DNA of 64,000 bases from Acidobacteria bacterium 28-9 (lineage in GTDB: Bacteria > Acidobacteriota > Blastocatellia > Pyrinomonadales > Pyrinomonadaceae). How positions within the stretch are numbered: the first letter of the stretch is position 1; every line of letters begins with the position of its first letter. Made by a program: the position numbers and the translations under genes. The stretch lies in assembly GCA_002050355.1 (NCBI GenBank), contig MWYY01000030.1, positions 1-64,000 on the forward strand. The letters are read 5' to 3'. Positions 46,023-55,342 of the stretch are shown one piece after another. The notes below the pieces were generated by a model. It worked only from the letters and a program-made list of their open reading frames with translations. It ran no database searches and was not told the DNA's origin.

Positions 46023-46667
46023 ATGTTCTTCGCTAAGTCAATGACTTTCGATGAAGAGAAGACAGCCAATGTTGCGACGGCGACACGCGCCTGCTCGTCT
46101 ATCGAAGAAGAGTTCGTTGAAAGACTGAAAAACAGTGATGCAGATGCCTTCGACACGCTTGTAACCAGATATTCCGCCGACCTTTACGCGCTACTTTATC
46201 GTCTGACGGAGAACCAGGAAGAAGCTGCGGATTTGACGCAGGAAACTTTTCTGCGCGCTTTGAAAGCGATAAAGAATTTTCGCGGCGAAGCGGATTTGAA
46301 AACGTGGCTTTTTCGGATTGCAATCAACGAATCGCGCAACCGTTTTCGCTGGTGGAAACGCCGAAAAATAGAGAAAATGATTTCTCTCGATGCGCCGGTT
46401 GGCAACAGCGAAACCACTTTAAGTGAAACTTTTTCGAGCAATTCCGCCAACCCCGAACAAGAGATTTTGCGTAGCGAGCGCGATGATGCTTTGCGCCGAG
46501 CGCTGCAAAGTTTGCCGGAAATTTTTCGCCAGGCGGTTGTTTTCTGCGACATCGAAGGCTTGAGTTACGAAGAAATCGCTGTCGCGCTCGAAATAAACGT
46601 CGGAACAGTGAAATCACGTATCGCGCGCGGACGCGAAGAACTGCGGCGAAAGCTGAAAGATATTTGA
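46023..46667 (+). CDS. ECF RNA polymerase sigma factor (RpoE-like)
   Basis: The 214-residue protein has region 2 (DAFDTLVTRYSADLYALLYR, NQEEAADLTQETFLRALKAI, FRGEADLKTWLFRIAINESR) and region 4 (ALQSLPEIFRQAVVFCDIEG, LSYEEIAVALEINVGTVKSR), which is the full ECF layout. A purine-rich GGGGAAAAGG precedes the start. An anti-sigma factor gene follows on the same strand. An ECF-type promoter lies upstream, so positive autoregulation is likely. Cell-envelope stress is a common trigger for this group but is not shown here. Confidence 0.93.
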   Translation: MFFAKSMTFDEEKTANVATATRACSSIEEEFVERLKNSDADAFDTLVTRYSADLYALLYRLTENQEEAADLTQETFLRALKAIKNFRGEADLKTWLFRIAINESRNRFRWWKRRKIEKMISLDAPVGNSETTLSETFSSNSANPEQEILRSERDDALRRALQSLPEIFRQAVVFCDIEGLSYEEIAVALEINVGTVKSRIARGREELRRKLKDI

Positions 46668-47061
46668 AAGAAGACGGTAGATGCCAGATGTTAGATACTA
46701 GTTTTTTTTTACTAACATCTGGTATCCAACATCTTCAAACAGTGGATGATTGACTCGCCCCGGTTTCACTTTTATCTAAAAACAATCGGTGCCAATCGAG
46801 AGGTCAAGAGGTGACGAAAGAGTTCAAAGTAAATTTTGAAAAGTAATTTTTGAGTTTTCGGCTTTATTTGAAAAAACCAGCAACAACCAAAAAGGTCGAA
46901 AATCGCAGAATCGCCAATCGAAGTTTTCCGAGAACAAAGCGTTGTTTTCCCAAACGGGAAAACAGCCGGGGTCAGTGAGTCATTCACTCAAAGGCAGGTG
47001 TCAGATATCATTAAAGCAATTTGCTAACATCTGACATCTAACCTCTACATCATTTAAGAAA
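46668..47061. other. 394-bp spacer between sigma and anti-sigma genes, with hairpins
   Basis: No gene is seen. A hairpin pairs CCAGATGTTAG (46684-46694) with CTAACATCTGG (46712-46722) around a T-rich loop; a second pairs TGTCAGAT (46999-47006) with ATCTGACA (47029-47036). A further stem, GTTTTCCC/GGGAAAAC, lies near 46953-46972. Similar words recur in other spacers of this window. It is long for a sigma/anti-sigma pair, which are usually adjacent. Confidence 0.6.
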
Positions 47062-47892
47062 ATGAAATGCGAAAATATACAATTTAATTTGTCGGTTTAT
47101 ACGGACGATATTTTGACAACGCAGGAGTGCGCGGCGATTGAGGAACATCTGCCCCATTGTCCTTTGTGTCGGCAGAAATTGTCGGATTTTCAGACAATTC
47201 GCAACGATTTACGCATTTTGCCGCGTGCCGTAATGCCGAATGATTTATTATATTCGCTCAGAAATCGCGTAGCTGAAGAAATTAAAACTACCGGGCAACA
47301 ACCAAAAAGTATTTTTACGGAAGGTCATCTGGAATGGCTGCAAATGCGTTTTATGCCATACGGAGTTGCCACGGTCGTAACGCTCTTTTTCGGTTTAAGT
47401 CTTTTGTGGACTTTGTTTCCCGCCGCAAATGGATCGGGACAAAATACCGAAATCGCCAGAACTGAACCGTTTACCAAACCGACTGTTTTGCTTGCCAGAA
47501 ATAATTCTTCGCCGGATTTAAATAATTTAGAACTAAGCGCGGAGGATTACGCGACAGCGCGCCTTTCGGTGTCGGGCGATTCGCCTTCGCTCAATCCAAA
47601 TGGAGCATTGATTGAGCTGACCAAATCGCTTTTGCTCGGGAATATGAAGAACGATGAAGTTGTTGTCGTGGCGGACGTTTACGGCAGCGGTTTGGCGCAG
47701 ATTTCGGAGGTCGTCGAGCCTTCGAGCAACCGCCGCGCCATACGTGAGTTGGAAATTGCCTTAAACAATGATTCTGCCGATTACGCGCCGTTTGTTCCGG
47801 CAAGTTTAGACCGGCGTTCCGATACGGTGCGTGTTGTTTTGAAAATTCAGCGCGTTGACGTGCAGACGCACACCAGGAAAGTAAAAAACTAA
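47062..47892 (+). CDS. Anti-sigma factor with zinc finger (ZAS-like)
   Basis: The 276-residue protein begins with a putative zinc-binding domain: Cys3, and His29-x3-Cys33-x2-Cys36 in EEHLPHCPLCRQK, the HxxxCxxC pattern of zinc anti-sigma factors. One membrane helix follows (VATVVTLFFGLSLLWTLFP, about residues 103-121), and then a polar domain outside the membrane. It presumably sequesters the upstream sigma factor until a signal triggers release. The weak ribosome site suggests lower expression than its partner. Confidence 0.85.
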   Translation: MKCENIQFNLSVYTDDILTTQECAAIEEHLPHCPLCRQKLSDFQTIRNDLRILPRAVMPNDLLYSLRNRVAEEIKTTGQQPKSIFTEGHLEWLQMRFMPYGVATVVTLFFGLSLLWTLFPAANGSGQNTEIARTEPFTKPTVLLARNNSSPDLNNLELSAEDYATARLSVSGDSPSLNPNGALIELTKSLLLGNMKNDEVVVVADVYGSGLAQISEVVEPSSNRRAIRELEIALNNDSADYAPFVPASLDRRSDTVRVVLKIQRVDVQTHTRKVKN

Positions 47893-47962
47893 AACTCGTT
47901 GAATTATTTTTTAGTTTTCCCTTGAACTTTAGTTTTTCACTTTTAGCTTTTAGTCATTTAGA

Positions 47963-49069
47963 TTATTCGTAACTCAAAGCCTCGACCGCATCGAGTTTTG
48001 CCGCTCGCAAAGCCGGGTATAGCGCACCGATTGCGCCGCCGACGAGTCCGACAATCAATGTAATCGTCCAAACCAGAGGACTCAATTCGACTTCCAGAGT
48101 CGTGACTTGAGTCAGCAGAAATCGCAGAATTACGGTCAGCAAAATTCCGCCGACAACGCCGCAAAAACTAATCAACAGCGCTTCTTGAGCAATAATCCAG
48201 GCTATTCCGGCATTCGACATTCCGAGCGATTTCATAATGCCGATTTGCCGTGTTCGTTCGGTTACGGTTGTGTACATTGTCAGCAAAATGACGAGCGCGC
48301 TGATAACAGCGGCGACGCCGATGATTACATTTAAGAAAACATTGAGCGCGGGAAAACCCGACAGGTAAAGTTCTTCAAAGTCTCTGGTCAACAATATCTG
48401 GTTGTCGGGAAATCTTGATTGAAGATTTTCAGCGACTTGTTCGAGTGCGACGCCTTCTTTAATTTTTACAAGAAACGCGGATGCTTTTCCTTCGCCGGCG
48501 AGCTGTGTCTGCATCTCGGAAAGAGGAATTTTTACGCGCGCTCCGGCTGCCGGTTCATACGCACCGACAATCCGAAAATCGCGCTCGTAAAGTTTTATCG
48601 TGTCGCCGATTTTATATTTCCTCTGTTTTTGAAAACCCGTATCGATTATTGCTTCGCCGCCGTTTTCGGAAAATCTACTGCCTTCGATAATTCTTAAACC
48701 GGCAATGTCTGCGTATTCGTCAAAGTTTACGCCTTCAATCAAACGATTCCCGGTGTTATTGGCAGCCTGAACGCTGTTTTGACCGATAGCGACTGCCTTT
48801 TGAACGCCTTTGACCCGGTTTATTTCCTCGGCAAGCGAAACCGGCAGACGAAAAGAGTCCGAACCGCTCACTCCGAAACTTCCCGAAGCCCGAAACATAA
48901 TTTCCGCGCCGACATTCGCTTCGCGTCGCGCTTGCTCGCGCAGCGAACCGTTTGCCAGACCGATGGTAAAAACAATCAGCAAAACACCGACCGCAATGCC
49001 CAAAACGCTGACGAGCGTCCGCACCGGACGATGGAGCATATTTGAGAGAACGAGATTATCCATAAACAT
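47963..49069 (-). CDS. ABC transporter permease (FtsX/MacB family)
   Basis: The 368-residue protein has an N-terminal helix (TLVSVLGIAVGVLLIVFTIG), a periplasmic MacB_PCD-like domain (about residues 40-230) and three C-terminal helices (VIIGVAAVISALVILLTMYT, and later GVVGGILLTVILRFLL and WTITLIVGLVGGAIGALYPA). This is the classical FtsX/MacB permease layout. No ATPase gene is adjacent in the window, so its partner must lie elsewhere. An alternative ATG is at 49063. Confidence 0.85.
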   Translation of the reverse strand: MFMDNLVLSNMLHRPVRTLVSVLGIAVGVLLIVFTIGLANGSLREQARREANVGAEIMFRASGSFGVSGSDSFRLPVSLAEEINRVKGVQKAVAIGQNSVQAANNTGNRLIEGVNFDEYADIAGLRIIEGSRFSENGGEAIIDTGFQKQRKYKIGDTIKLYERDFRIVGAYEPAAGARVKIPLSEMQTQLAGEGKASAFLVKIKEGVALEQVAENLQSRFPDNQILLTRDFEELYLSGFPALNVFLNVIIGVAAVISALVILLTMYTTVTERTRQIGIMKSLGMSNAGIAWIIAQEALLISFCGVVGGILLTVILRFLLTQVTTLEVELSPLVWTITLIVGLVGGAIGALYPALRAAKLDAVEALSYE

Positions 49070-49072
49070 TTT

Positions 49073-49125
49073 AATTACAAATTACGAATGGCGGGATAAT
49101 TTTCTTTTATTCGTAGTTTGTAATT
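49073..49125. repeat. Inverted repeat between protease and permease genes
   Basis: AATTACAAATTACGAAT at 49073-49089 pairs with ATTCGTAGTTTGTAATT at 49109-49125, with one mismatch in 17 and a 19-base loop. A further ATTCGTAATTA follows. It may act as a terminator or mRNA stabiliser between these two minus-strand genes. Confidence 0.7.
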
Positions 49126-49142
49126 TGAAATTCGTAATTATC

Positions 49143-50807
49143 TTATTGCGCTTTTGTTTGCGCCGCAGTATTTGTATTCGCGCTGGCGGTTTGGTTTTGC
49201 GCGGCGGCTTCGTTTTTGATTTCTTCGGGCGATTTCCAGCCGACTCTCTTTAATAAATCAAGGGCAAAACGAATCGGCAGAGCCATATTCGCCGCGTTGT
49301 TATCGGTAAAAACGCCGAAATTTACCCCGATTACTTTTCCGGTTTGCCCGAAAAGCGGCGCTCCCGAGCCGCCTTCAGCCGTTTTTGCGTCGTGGACGAT
49401 ACGCTTGACATCCAAATCCGTTATCGCGCCCTGCGTCGTCAGCGGTACGATTTTGCGCGACTGCGCCAGAAAACTTATCAAAGCCTGGCGCGAGCCGCCG
49501 AATCTGGCGTTGATTGATTTCGCTTCATTGTCTTCAACCATCGCCAGAAGACGGTCGGGTCCGTTCGGGTAACCCATTGTAACAACGGTTTTGCCGACAG
49601 AAACAGCTTCGGAGTCGACTTCGAGCGGAAGAACTGGAATGTCCGGCGAGACCAAATTGGCGTCGACCGAACCGATTGCCAAATCTACGCCCGAACCTAA
49701 TTGACGAACCTTCAAAGGAAACGGCTGCGGAAAATTCGGAAAATAAATTACCAGACGTTTTAGGCGCGCGCGTCCGTTTGATTGCCGCATCATTTGCTTG
49801 ACCAATTCCTCTTCTTCCCAGGGTTGGACGACGTGGCGATTCGTTACAATATAACCGCTGCCGACGTGAAAACCCGTGCCGATAAAATCATATTCGACCG
49901 GACTTCCGCCGCCTTCGGTCGTCAAGCCCATCGGCACGCTTGCCGCCGCCGCAGTCGGCTCACCGCTGCCAGTTTCGGGCAGCTGTTCCGATTCATACGG
50001 ACTTGGCTGAAAATCCTGCGGGTCCGGATAGCGCAACATCTTGCCGTTTCTGCGGTCAACCAAATCATAGACGCCAAAAATCAGGCAAACGCCGTTGCCA
50101 TACTCGACGCGCAGATTCTGAGCGTTTGAAACAGATTTGATAATATCTTTGTTTGTTTTGTCGATTTCTCCAATCTGGTCGTTGGTCTGCGCGATGCGTT
50201 CCTGCAGTTTTCCGACGATTTCGTTTTGTCGTTCGGCTAATTGACGATTTTTTTGCAGCTCTTTGTTAAAAGCAAAACCGAGATAAAAAATTCCGGCAAT
50301 TGAACCGACGACGATTACCAGCACGACCAGTTTTGTCGCCCACGAAATTTCACGCGAAAGTTCGCGGGCGAACTCACGCAAAAACACTTTGGCATCGTCG
50401 CGTTTCGGCGAAAATCCCGATTCCATCGCCGCGGTCTCGATAAACGGTGCGATGTGCGGCAATTCACGGTTGGTAGTAATTAATGACGATTTTGATTCGA
50501 GCGAAAAGAACGAAAAGGAAACACCAATTTGCGGAATTTCAATCACATCACCGTCTTCAATGGCGACGAAACGCTTGAGCGGTTTGCCGTTATGCAGCAA
50601 TTCAAGGGATTTATCGAAGTGTAAAACGCGATAAATGCCATCCTCAAATTCCAAATCCAGCCACACGCCTTGGGCAGCGGCGATTTTATCATTGTGAATT
50701 TGTAAATCGCTGGTGTCGGTCGAGCCGATACGGACGTTTTGTTCCGAGAAAAACTCCGTCCGTTTTTCCGCGCCGACCGAAACGTGGATGATAATACCTG
50801 TTGCCAT
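49143..50807 (-). CDS. Membrane serine protease with N-terminal FHA-like domain (trypsin-like, HtrA-ish)
   Basis: The 554-residue protein has an N-terminal FHA-like beta-sandwich (RIGSTDTSDLQIHNDKIAAA and LHNGKPLKRFVAIEDGDVI), one membrane helix (KLVVLVIVVGSIAGIFYLGF, about residues 160-180), a coiled coil and a chymotrypsin-fold protease. His lies in YIVTNRHVVQPW, Asp in GSGVDLAIGSVD, and the nucleophile in GGSGAPLFGQ. There is no PDZ domain. The C-terminus is low complexity. Signal-controlled envelope proteolysis is the likely role; it lies beside an FtsX-type permease. Confidence 0.85.
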   Translation of the reverse strand: MATGIIIHVSVGAEKRTEFFSEQNVRIGSTDTSDLQIHNDKIAAAQGVWLDLEFEDGIYRVLHFDKSLELLHNGKPLKRFVAIEDGDVIEIPQIGVSFSFFSLESKSSLITTNRELPHIAPFIETAAMESGFSPKRDDAKVFLREFARELSREISWATKLVVLVIVVGSIAGIFYLGFAFNKELQKNRQLAERQNEIVGKLQERIAQTNDQIGEIDKTNKDIIKSVSNAQNLRVEYGNGVCLIFGVYDLVDRRNGKMLRYPDPQDFQPSPYESEQLPETGSGEPTAAAASVPMGLTTEGGGSPVEYDFIGTGFHVGSGYIVTNRHVVQPWEEEELVKQMMRQSNGRARLKRLVIYFPNFPQPFPLKVRQLGSGVDLAIGSVDANLVSPDIPVLPLEVDSEAVSVGKTVVTMGYPNGPDRLLAMVEDNEAKSINARFGGSRQALISFLAQSRKIVPLTTQGAITDLDVKRIVHDAKTAEGGSGAPLFGQTGKVIGVNFGVFTDNNAANMALPIRFALDLLKRVGWKSPEEIKNEAAAQNQTASANTNTAAQTKAQ

Positions 50808-51032
50808 TCGTTACTTAAAAACCAATCCTCAAATATAGAATATTTGACAAACGAGATAGTAACATAAACGTAAAACTAAACTGAATTTTCAGCCGCAAAG
50901 ACAATGGTTACTTGAGAAAGTTTCGATGTTTTATTTTTCCGCATTAAATTTATAAAAAAAATTGCTCACTCATTTAATTGTAACTTCAGGAAAAGCAATG
51001 CTAATCGTATTTAAAACCCAGCGCTAAAAACT

Positions 51033-52079
51033 TTATTTTTTGCGAATGTCAAAAAATCTTGTTCGCCAGAGTCTTTGGCTGTTATTAAAAGAATCTTGAT
51101 TTTTGTATTTGGCGCGGCGCAATTCCTTTTGCTCATCGGGTGGTAAATTAATAAATTTCAGACACTCATCGCTGCAACAACCTTGAAATTTTTTGCGGCA
51201 ATTCTCGCACTGAATAAATAACAAATGACAGGCAGTGTTTTCGCAGTTGCGATGCGTGTCGCATTTATCGCCGCATTGATGACAATGGCTGATAATTTCA
51301 TCCGAAATTTGCTCGCCCAAACGATTGTCAAAAACAAAATTCTTCCCCTTAAATTTATTTTCAAGACCTTGTTTCTTTACCTGATGCACGTATTCAATAA
51401 TTCCGCCTTCGAGATGAAAAACCCGTGTAAAACCGTTGTGCATCAAATAAGCACTCGCCTTTTCGCAGCGGATTCCGCCCGTGCAATACATAATTATATT
51501 TCGGTCTTTCTTGTCCTCAAGTATTTCAACCGTCATCGGCAACTGCTCGCGGAAAGTGTCCGACGGAACTTCCAGCGCGTTTTCAAAATGCCCGACTTCG
51601 TATTCGTAATAATTTCGCATATCAACGACAACCGTTTCGGGATTTGCCGTTAATTTATTAAATTCTTCCGCATTCACATATTCGCCGCGACGCTGCATCG
51701 AAAAATTCGGGTCGTCAATGCCGTCGGCAACAATCTTTTTTCGCACTTTAACATTCAAAACCCAGAAAGATTTCCCGCCGTCATCAAGCGCGACGTTCAA
51801 CCGAACACCGTCGAGAAAATCTATCGAATACAAATAATCCTTAAACGCTTGAAAATTCTTTTCCGGCACACTTGCCTGCGCATTGATGCCTTCACCAGCA
51901 ATGTAAATTCTTCCTAACACGCCTAGCCTTTCGAGATTTTCATAAAGTTCATCTCTAAACTGCTGCGGATTTTCGATCGAATGATATTTATAAAACGAAA
52001 CAGTCGTGCGCGGCTCAAGGTCAGCTTCCAGACGCTTTTTCAGTTCGGCTTGTGCGGTCAGATTGCGTAATTCCGGCAT
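51033..52079 (-). CDS. trhO: tRNA uridine(34) hydroxylase TrhO (rhodanese/UPF0176)
   Basis: The 348-residue protein matches YceA/TrhO: an N-terminal acylphosphatase-like part ([36 protein letters not shown]), a rhodanese domain with the active Cys in [16 protein letters not shown], and a C-terminal cysteine-rich zinc region ([28 protein letters not shown]). TrhO uses molecular oxygen to make 5-hydroxyuridine at tRNA position 34. Length and motif order are those of the family. It is a single gene on its strand. Confidence 0.92.
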   Translation of the reverse strand: MPELRNLTAQAELKKRLEADLEPRTTVSFYKYHSIENPQQFRDELYENLERLGVLGRIYIAGEGINAQASVPEKNFQAFKDYLYSIDFLDGVRLNVALDDGGKSFWVLNVKVRKKIVADGIDDPNFSMQRRGEYVNAEEFNKLTANPETVVVDMRNYYEYEVGHFENALEVPSDTFREQLPMTVEILEDKKDRNIIMYCTGGIRCEKASAYLMHNGFTRVFHLEGGIIEYVHQVKKQGLENKFKGKNFVFDNRLGEQISDEIISHCHQCGDKCDTHRNCENTACHLLFIQCENCRKKFQGCCSDECLKFINLPPDEQKELRRAKYKNQDSFNNSQRLWRTRFFDIRKK

Positions 52080-52174
52080 AAAACAATTTACAAATTTTAT
52101 TTGAAGATAAAAAAATACCTTGAATTCTACCCAGTTCTATATCTTTTTTGTTAAATTTACCTTATTACTTTATT

Positions 52175-52561
52175 TTACAGTTTGCCTATTAAAGACAGAA
52201 ACAATAAACCGCCTATCCCAATCAACACAAAACCAGCGACGGTGAATTCCCAAGATTTTTCAAGCGAAACACGCGACATAGTTTTTAGTCCGTATTTGGG
52301 AAATACAAAGTAGATGAAACCTTTCAATACCCAACCGTAACCCATTAAGGTCAGAATCATCGGAATTCCTTGCCAGACGTTGTGGAAAGCGACAATCAAA
52401 GCGCCGAGAGGGAAATGGATAAACGCATTTATAAAGCTGCCTGTTTCACCTTTACTGCGAATATCAATAAAGAATTGCGCCCAGGCGCGCGGCTGGAAGA
52501 TGTGCGACAAGCCGATGACAAAAAATGAAATGACGGCGAGTTTTTGGATTGCTGATTCCAT
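52175..52561 (-). CDS. Small membrane protein, four predicted helices
   Basis: The 128-residue protein has hydrophobic segments at about residues 5-22, 45-60, 67-85 and 107-125. No conserved catalytic motif is visible. I do not recognise the family; similar small proteins are annotated as hypothetical. It follows the NHL-like gene by 48 bp on the same strand and may be cotranscribed with it. Confidence 0.7.
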   Translation of the reverse strand: MESAIQKLAVISFFVIGLSHIFQPRAWAQFFIDIRSKGETGSFINAFIHFPLGALIVAFHNVWQGIPMILTLMGYGWVLKGFIYFVFPKYGLKTMSRVSLEKSWEFTVAGFVLIGIGGLLFLSLIGKL

Positions 52562-52609
52562 TTGTTCACTTTACGCGGAAAGGGTTTCGATGAGCAATGA
52601 GGTTTGATT

Positions 52610-53800
52610 TTATTGAACGGCGGGACGTTTGTAAACATATTGGTCGCTGATGAAATAGACGTTGTTTTGTTTGTCGAGGGCAAACGAATTTATTCTGCCC
52701 ACGTCGGGAATGCTTGACACTTGCTCGCCGGTGTTGGAATAGACGTTAATCGAACTGTTGTCGGAAAGGTAAATGCGGCTTTGATTGTCAACGGCGATGC
52801 TGCACGAATTCATACTCTGCACAAATTTGTTAACGTATTTACCTTCGGGTGTAAAGCGAAAAATCATCAATTCTTCAGGGTTATAATTAAGCTGATAGCT
52901 GCCCAAATCGCCGAACGCATAAACTGAAAAAATATTTCCCGCGCCGTCAACCGCAAGTCGAATCGCTGCCAAACCAGTTTCGAGGGGCGACAAAGCGGCG
53001 TCGGCGGTTTCGGTGTGGAACCCGTTGAGACGGCGCGTAATTTTGCCGGTTTGGTTGACGAAAAGCAGCGTTTCAATTTCGCCGTTATTGGAGACGATGA
53101 GAAAGTTGCCGTCGCTGCGAAGCGCGAAATCCTGCATAAAATCGGGCGCGACGTGAAAGGTTTTGAAAGGCTCGCTGGCATCGTTCTCGTAAACCAAAAT
53201 TGTTCCGCCGACTAAAACATAAAGACGGTCTTTATCATCAACCGCAATCTTTTGAATTGTCCGGGCGCGGCGGTAACGATTGGTTTGCGAAGGAATCTGC
53301 CAGACTTTCAAAAATTCGCCTTTCTCGTCAAATTGCTGGACGCGCAAACTTTCATCGGCGACATAAATTCTGCCTTGTTTATCAACCGTAATGTCAGCAG
53401 CATCTTGAAACAAACCGCTTGACGTTCCTTTCCCGCCGAATTGAAGCAGATTCAGGTTCGGCGTCGCGGTCGGCGAGGCAGTTGGAGTTGGTGTTGGCGT
53501 TGAGTAAGTTTGTGCGAAACTTGGAAGAGTAGGTTCTGGTTTCGATTTCGGGGACAAAAGCGCCAGAAAAAATATCCCGCCAACGATTGCTAAAGCAACG
53601 CCGATAGCAACGATAAAAACATTCGGATTTGGTCTGGATTTTTGTAAACGCTTATAGACAGGCTCGGTTTGCGTCGGAGATTTTTGCTTCTCCAGTTCGA
53701 TAAAAAAGCGCGTCGCGCAATAGCCGCACGTGGCAAAACCGTCCCATTGCGAATAATCGGTAATTTTTCCGCCGCATTGCGGACAGATTAAGGGTTTCAT
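52610..53800 (-). CDS. Zinc-ribbon membrane protein with extracytoplasmic NHL-like beta-propeller
   Basis: From the ATG at 53800 it is 396 residues; a longer frame would overlap gcvPB. The N-terminus is a zinc ribbon (PLICPQCGG and FATCGYCATRF), then one membrane helix (VFIVAIGVALAIVGGIFFLA, about residues 61-80), a Pro/Thr linker (TPTPTPTASPTATP) and repeated NHL-like blades (ITVDKQGRIYVADESLRVQQ, IAVDNQSRIYLSDNSSINVY). It resembles a membrane sensor or scaffold. It starts 10 bp after gcvPB but has no evident link to glycine metabolism. Confidence 0.78.
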   Translation of the reverse strand: MKPLICPQCGGKITDYSQWDGFATCGYCATRFFIELEKQKSPTQTEPVYKRLQKSRPNPNVFIVAIGVALAIVGGIFFLALLSPKSKPEPTLPSFAQTYSTPTPTPTASPTATPNLNLLQFGGKGTSSGLFQDAADITVDKQGRIYVADESLRVQQFDEKGEFLKVWQIPSQTNRYRRARTIQKIAVDDKDRLYVLVGGTILVYENDASEPFKTFHVAPDFMQDFALRSDGNFLIVSNNGEIETLLFVNQTGKITRRLNGFHTETADAALSPLETGLAAIRLAVDGAGNIFSVYAFGDLGSYQLNYNPEELMIFRFTPEGKYVNKFVQSMNSCSIAVDNQSRIYLSDNSSINVYSNTGEQVSSIPDVGRINSFALDKQNNVYFISDQYVYKRPAVQ

Positions 53801-53810
53801 TAGCCAAACA

Positions 53811-55334
53811 TTACGCCGATTTAGACAAAGTTTCCATATCGGGCTTCCAGCGCAGAACGGGTTTCCGCGCGGCGGTCGCTTCATCGAGTCGTCCGATGCG
53901 CGTCGAATGCGGCGCGCCGATGACGAGTTCTGGATCGTCAATCGTTTCCTGCGCGATAGATTTCATAGCGTCGATAAAAGCGTCAAGGTCTTGTCTGCCG
54001 ACCGATTCGGTTGGTTCGATAAGCATTGCGCCTTCAACGATTAAAGGAAAATAAATCGTCATCGGATGAAAACCGTAATCAATCAAACGTTTGGCGATAT
54101 CGAGAGTGTGAACGCCTTTGCGCGATTGTTTTTTGTGCGAGAAAATCACTTCGTGCATCGAATCGCTTTTAAACGGTTTATCAAACGCCTCAACAAGGTG
54201 ATGCCCGATATACCTGGCATTTAGTACAGCCGCTTCGGTAGCTTCACGCAAACCTTCCGCGCCGTGCGTTTGAATATAAGCAAGCGCGCGAACCATCATT
54301 CCAAAATTGCCGAAAAACGCTTTAACGCGCCCGATTGATTCGGGACGATTGAAGTCTAACTTGTAATTTTCGTCTTCCTTGATAACACGCGGCACGGGCA
54401 GGAAAGGTTCAAGTTCAGCGGTACAGCAGCAAGGTCCGCAGCCGGGACCGCCGCCGCCGTGCGGAGTTGAAAACGTTTTGTGCAGATTTAAATGAATTAC
54501 GTCAACACCGAAATCGCCGGGACGCGCGACGCCGACGAGCGCGTTCATATTCGCGCCGTCCATATAAACCAAGCCGCCTGCCTCGTGGATGATGTCGCAG
54601 ATTTCCTTGATATTCGTCTCGAAAATGCCGACCGTGTTCGGGTTCGTCAGCATTAATCCGGCAACTCCGCCCTCTTCGCACAAAGTTTTGAGATGCTCCA
54701 TATCGGTCAAACCTTCGGCAGTCGAGCGAATAGTTTTGACCGTAAATCCGGCAAGATGTGCTGATGCCGGATTCGTTCCGTGCGCAGAATCAGGAATCAG
54801 CATCACGCGCCTTTCCCTGGATTTTTCGCCGTCGCGTTTGTCGAGAAAAGCGCGAATCAGCATCACGCCCGTCATCTCGCCGTGAGCGCCAGCCGCAGGC
54901 TGCAAACTCACGCCCTTTAAGCCTGTGATTTCAGCCAAATCTTCCTGCAATTTGTAAATCAATTCGAGCGCTCCCTGCGCTTCAGATTCGGGAGCAAGCG
55001 GGTGGAGATTAGCAAATCCGGCAATGCGAGCGACTTTTTCATTTAAGCGAGAATTATATTTCATCGTGCAGGAACCGAGCGGATACATCCCCAAATCAAT
55101 CGAAAAATTCCATGTCGACATTCTCGTAAAATGGCGTATGACGTCAACTTCCGAGACTTCCGGCACGCCTGCTAAATCGTCATCGCGTCTTAACTCTTGC
55201 GGTAAAATATCATCAATGTTCGTTTCTTCGACATCGAGATTCGGCAGACGATAACCGACTCTGCCCATCTGCGAGCGGTCGAAAATGAGTTCTTCATTCT
55301 GCGTCGGATGTTGTGTAACTTTTTTAATACTCAT
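53811..55334 (-). CDS. gcvPB: Glycine dehydrogenase (decarboxylating) subunit 2
   Basis: The 507-residue protein carries the PLP lysine in HLNLHKTFSTPHGGGGPG and the FDRSQMGRVGYRLPN-like opening of GcvPB. With GcvPA it forms the two-subunit P-protein that decarboxylates glycine and passes the aminomethyl group to the lipoate arm of GcvH. It starts 8 bp after gcvPA, so the pair is coexpressed. Many Gram-negatives have a single long P-protein; the split form is typical of Firmicutes, archaea, Acidobacteria and others. Confidence 0.95.
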   Translation of the reverse strand: MSIKKVTQHPTQNEELIFDRSQMGRVGYRLPNLDVEETNIDDILPQELRRDDDLAGVPEVSEVDVIRHFTRMSTWNFSIDLGMYPLGSCTMKYNSRLNEKVARIAGFANLHPLAPESEAQGALELIYKLQEDLAEITGLKGVSLQPAAGAHGEMTGVMLIRAFLDKRDGEKSRERRVMLIPDSAHGTNPASAHLAGFTVKTIRSTAEGLTDMEHLKTLCEEGGVAGLMLTNPNTVGIFETNIKEICDIIHEAGGLVYMDGANMNALVGVARPGDFGVDVIHLNLHKTFSTPHGGGGPGCGPCCCTAELEPFLPVPRVIKEDENYKLDFNRPESIGRVKAFFGNFGMMVRALAYIQTHGAEGLREATEAAVLNARYIGHHLVEAFDKPFKSDSMHEVIFSHKKQSRKGVHTLDIAKRLIDYGFHPMTIYFPLIVEGAMLIEPTESVGRQDLDAFIDAMKSIAQETIDDPELVIGAPHSTRIGRLDEATAARKPVLRWKPDMETLSKSA

Positions 55335-55342
55335 TTTGAAAA

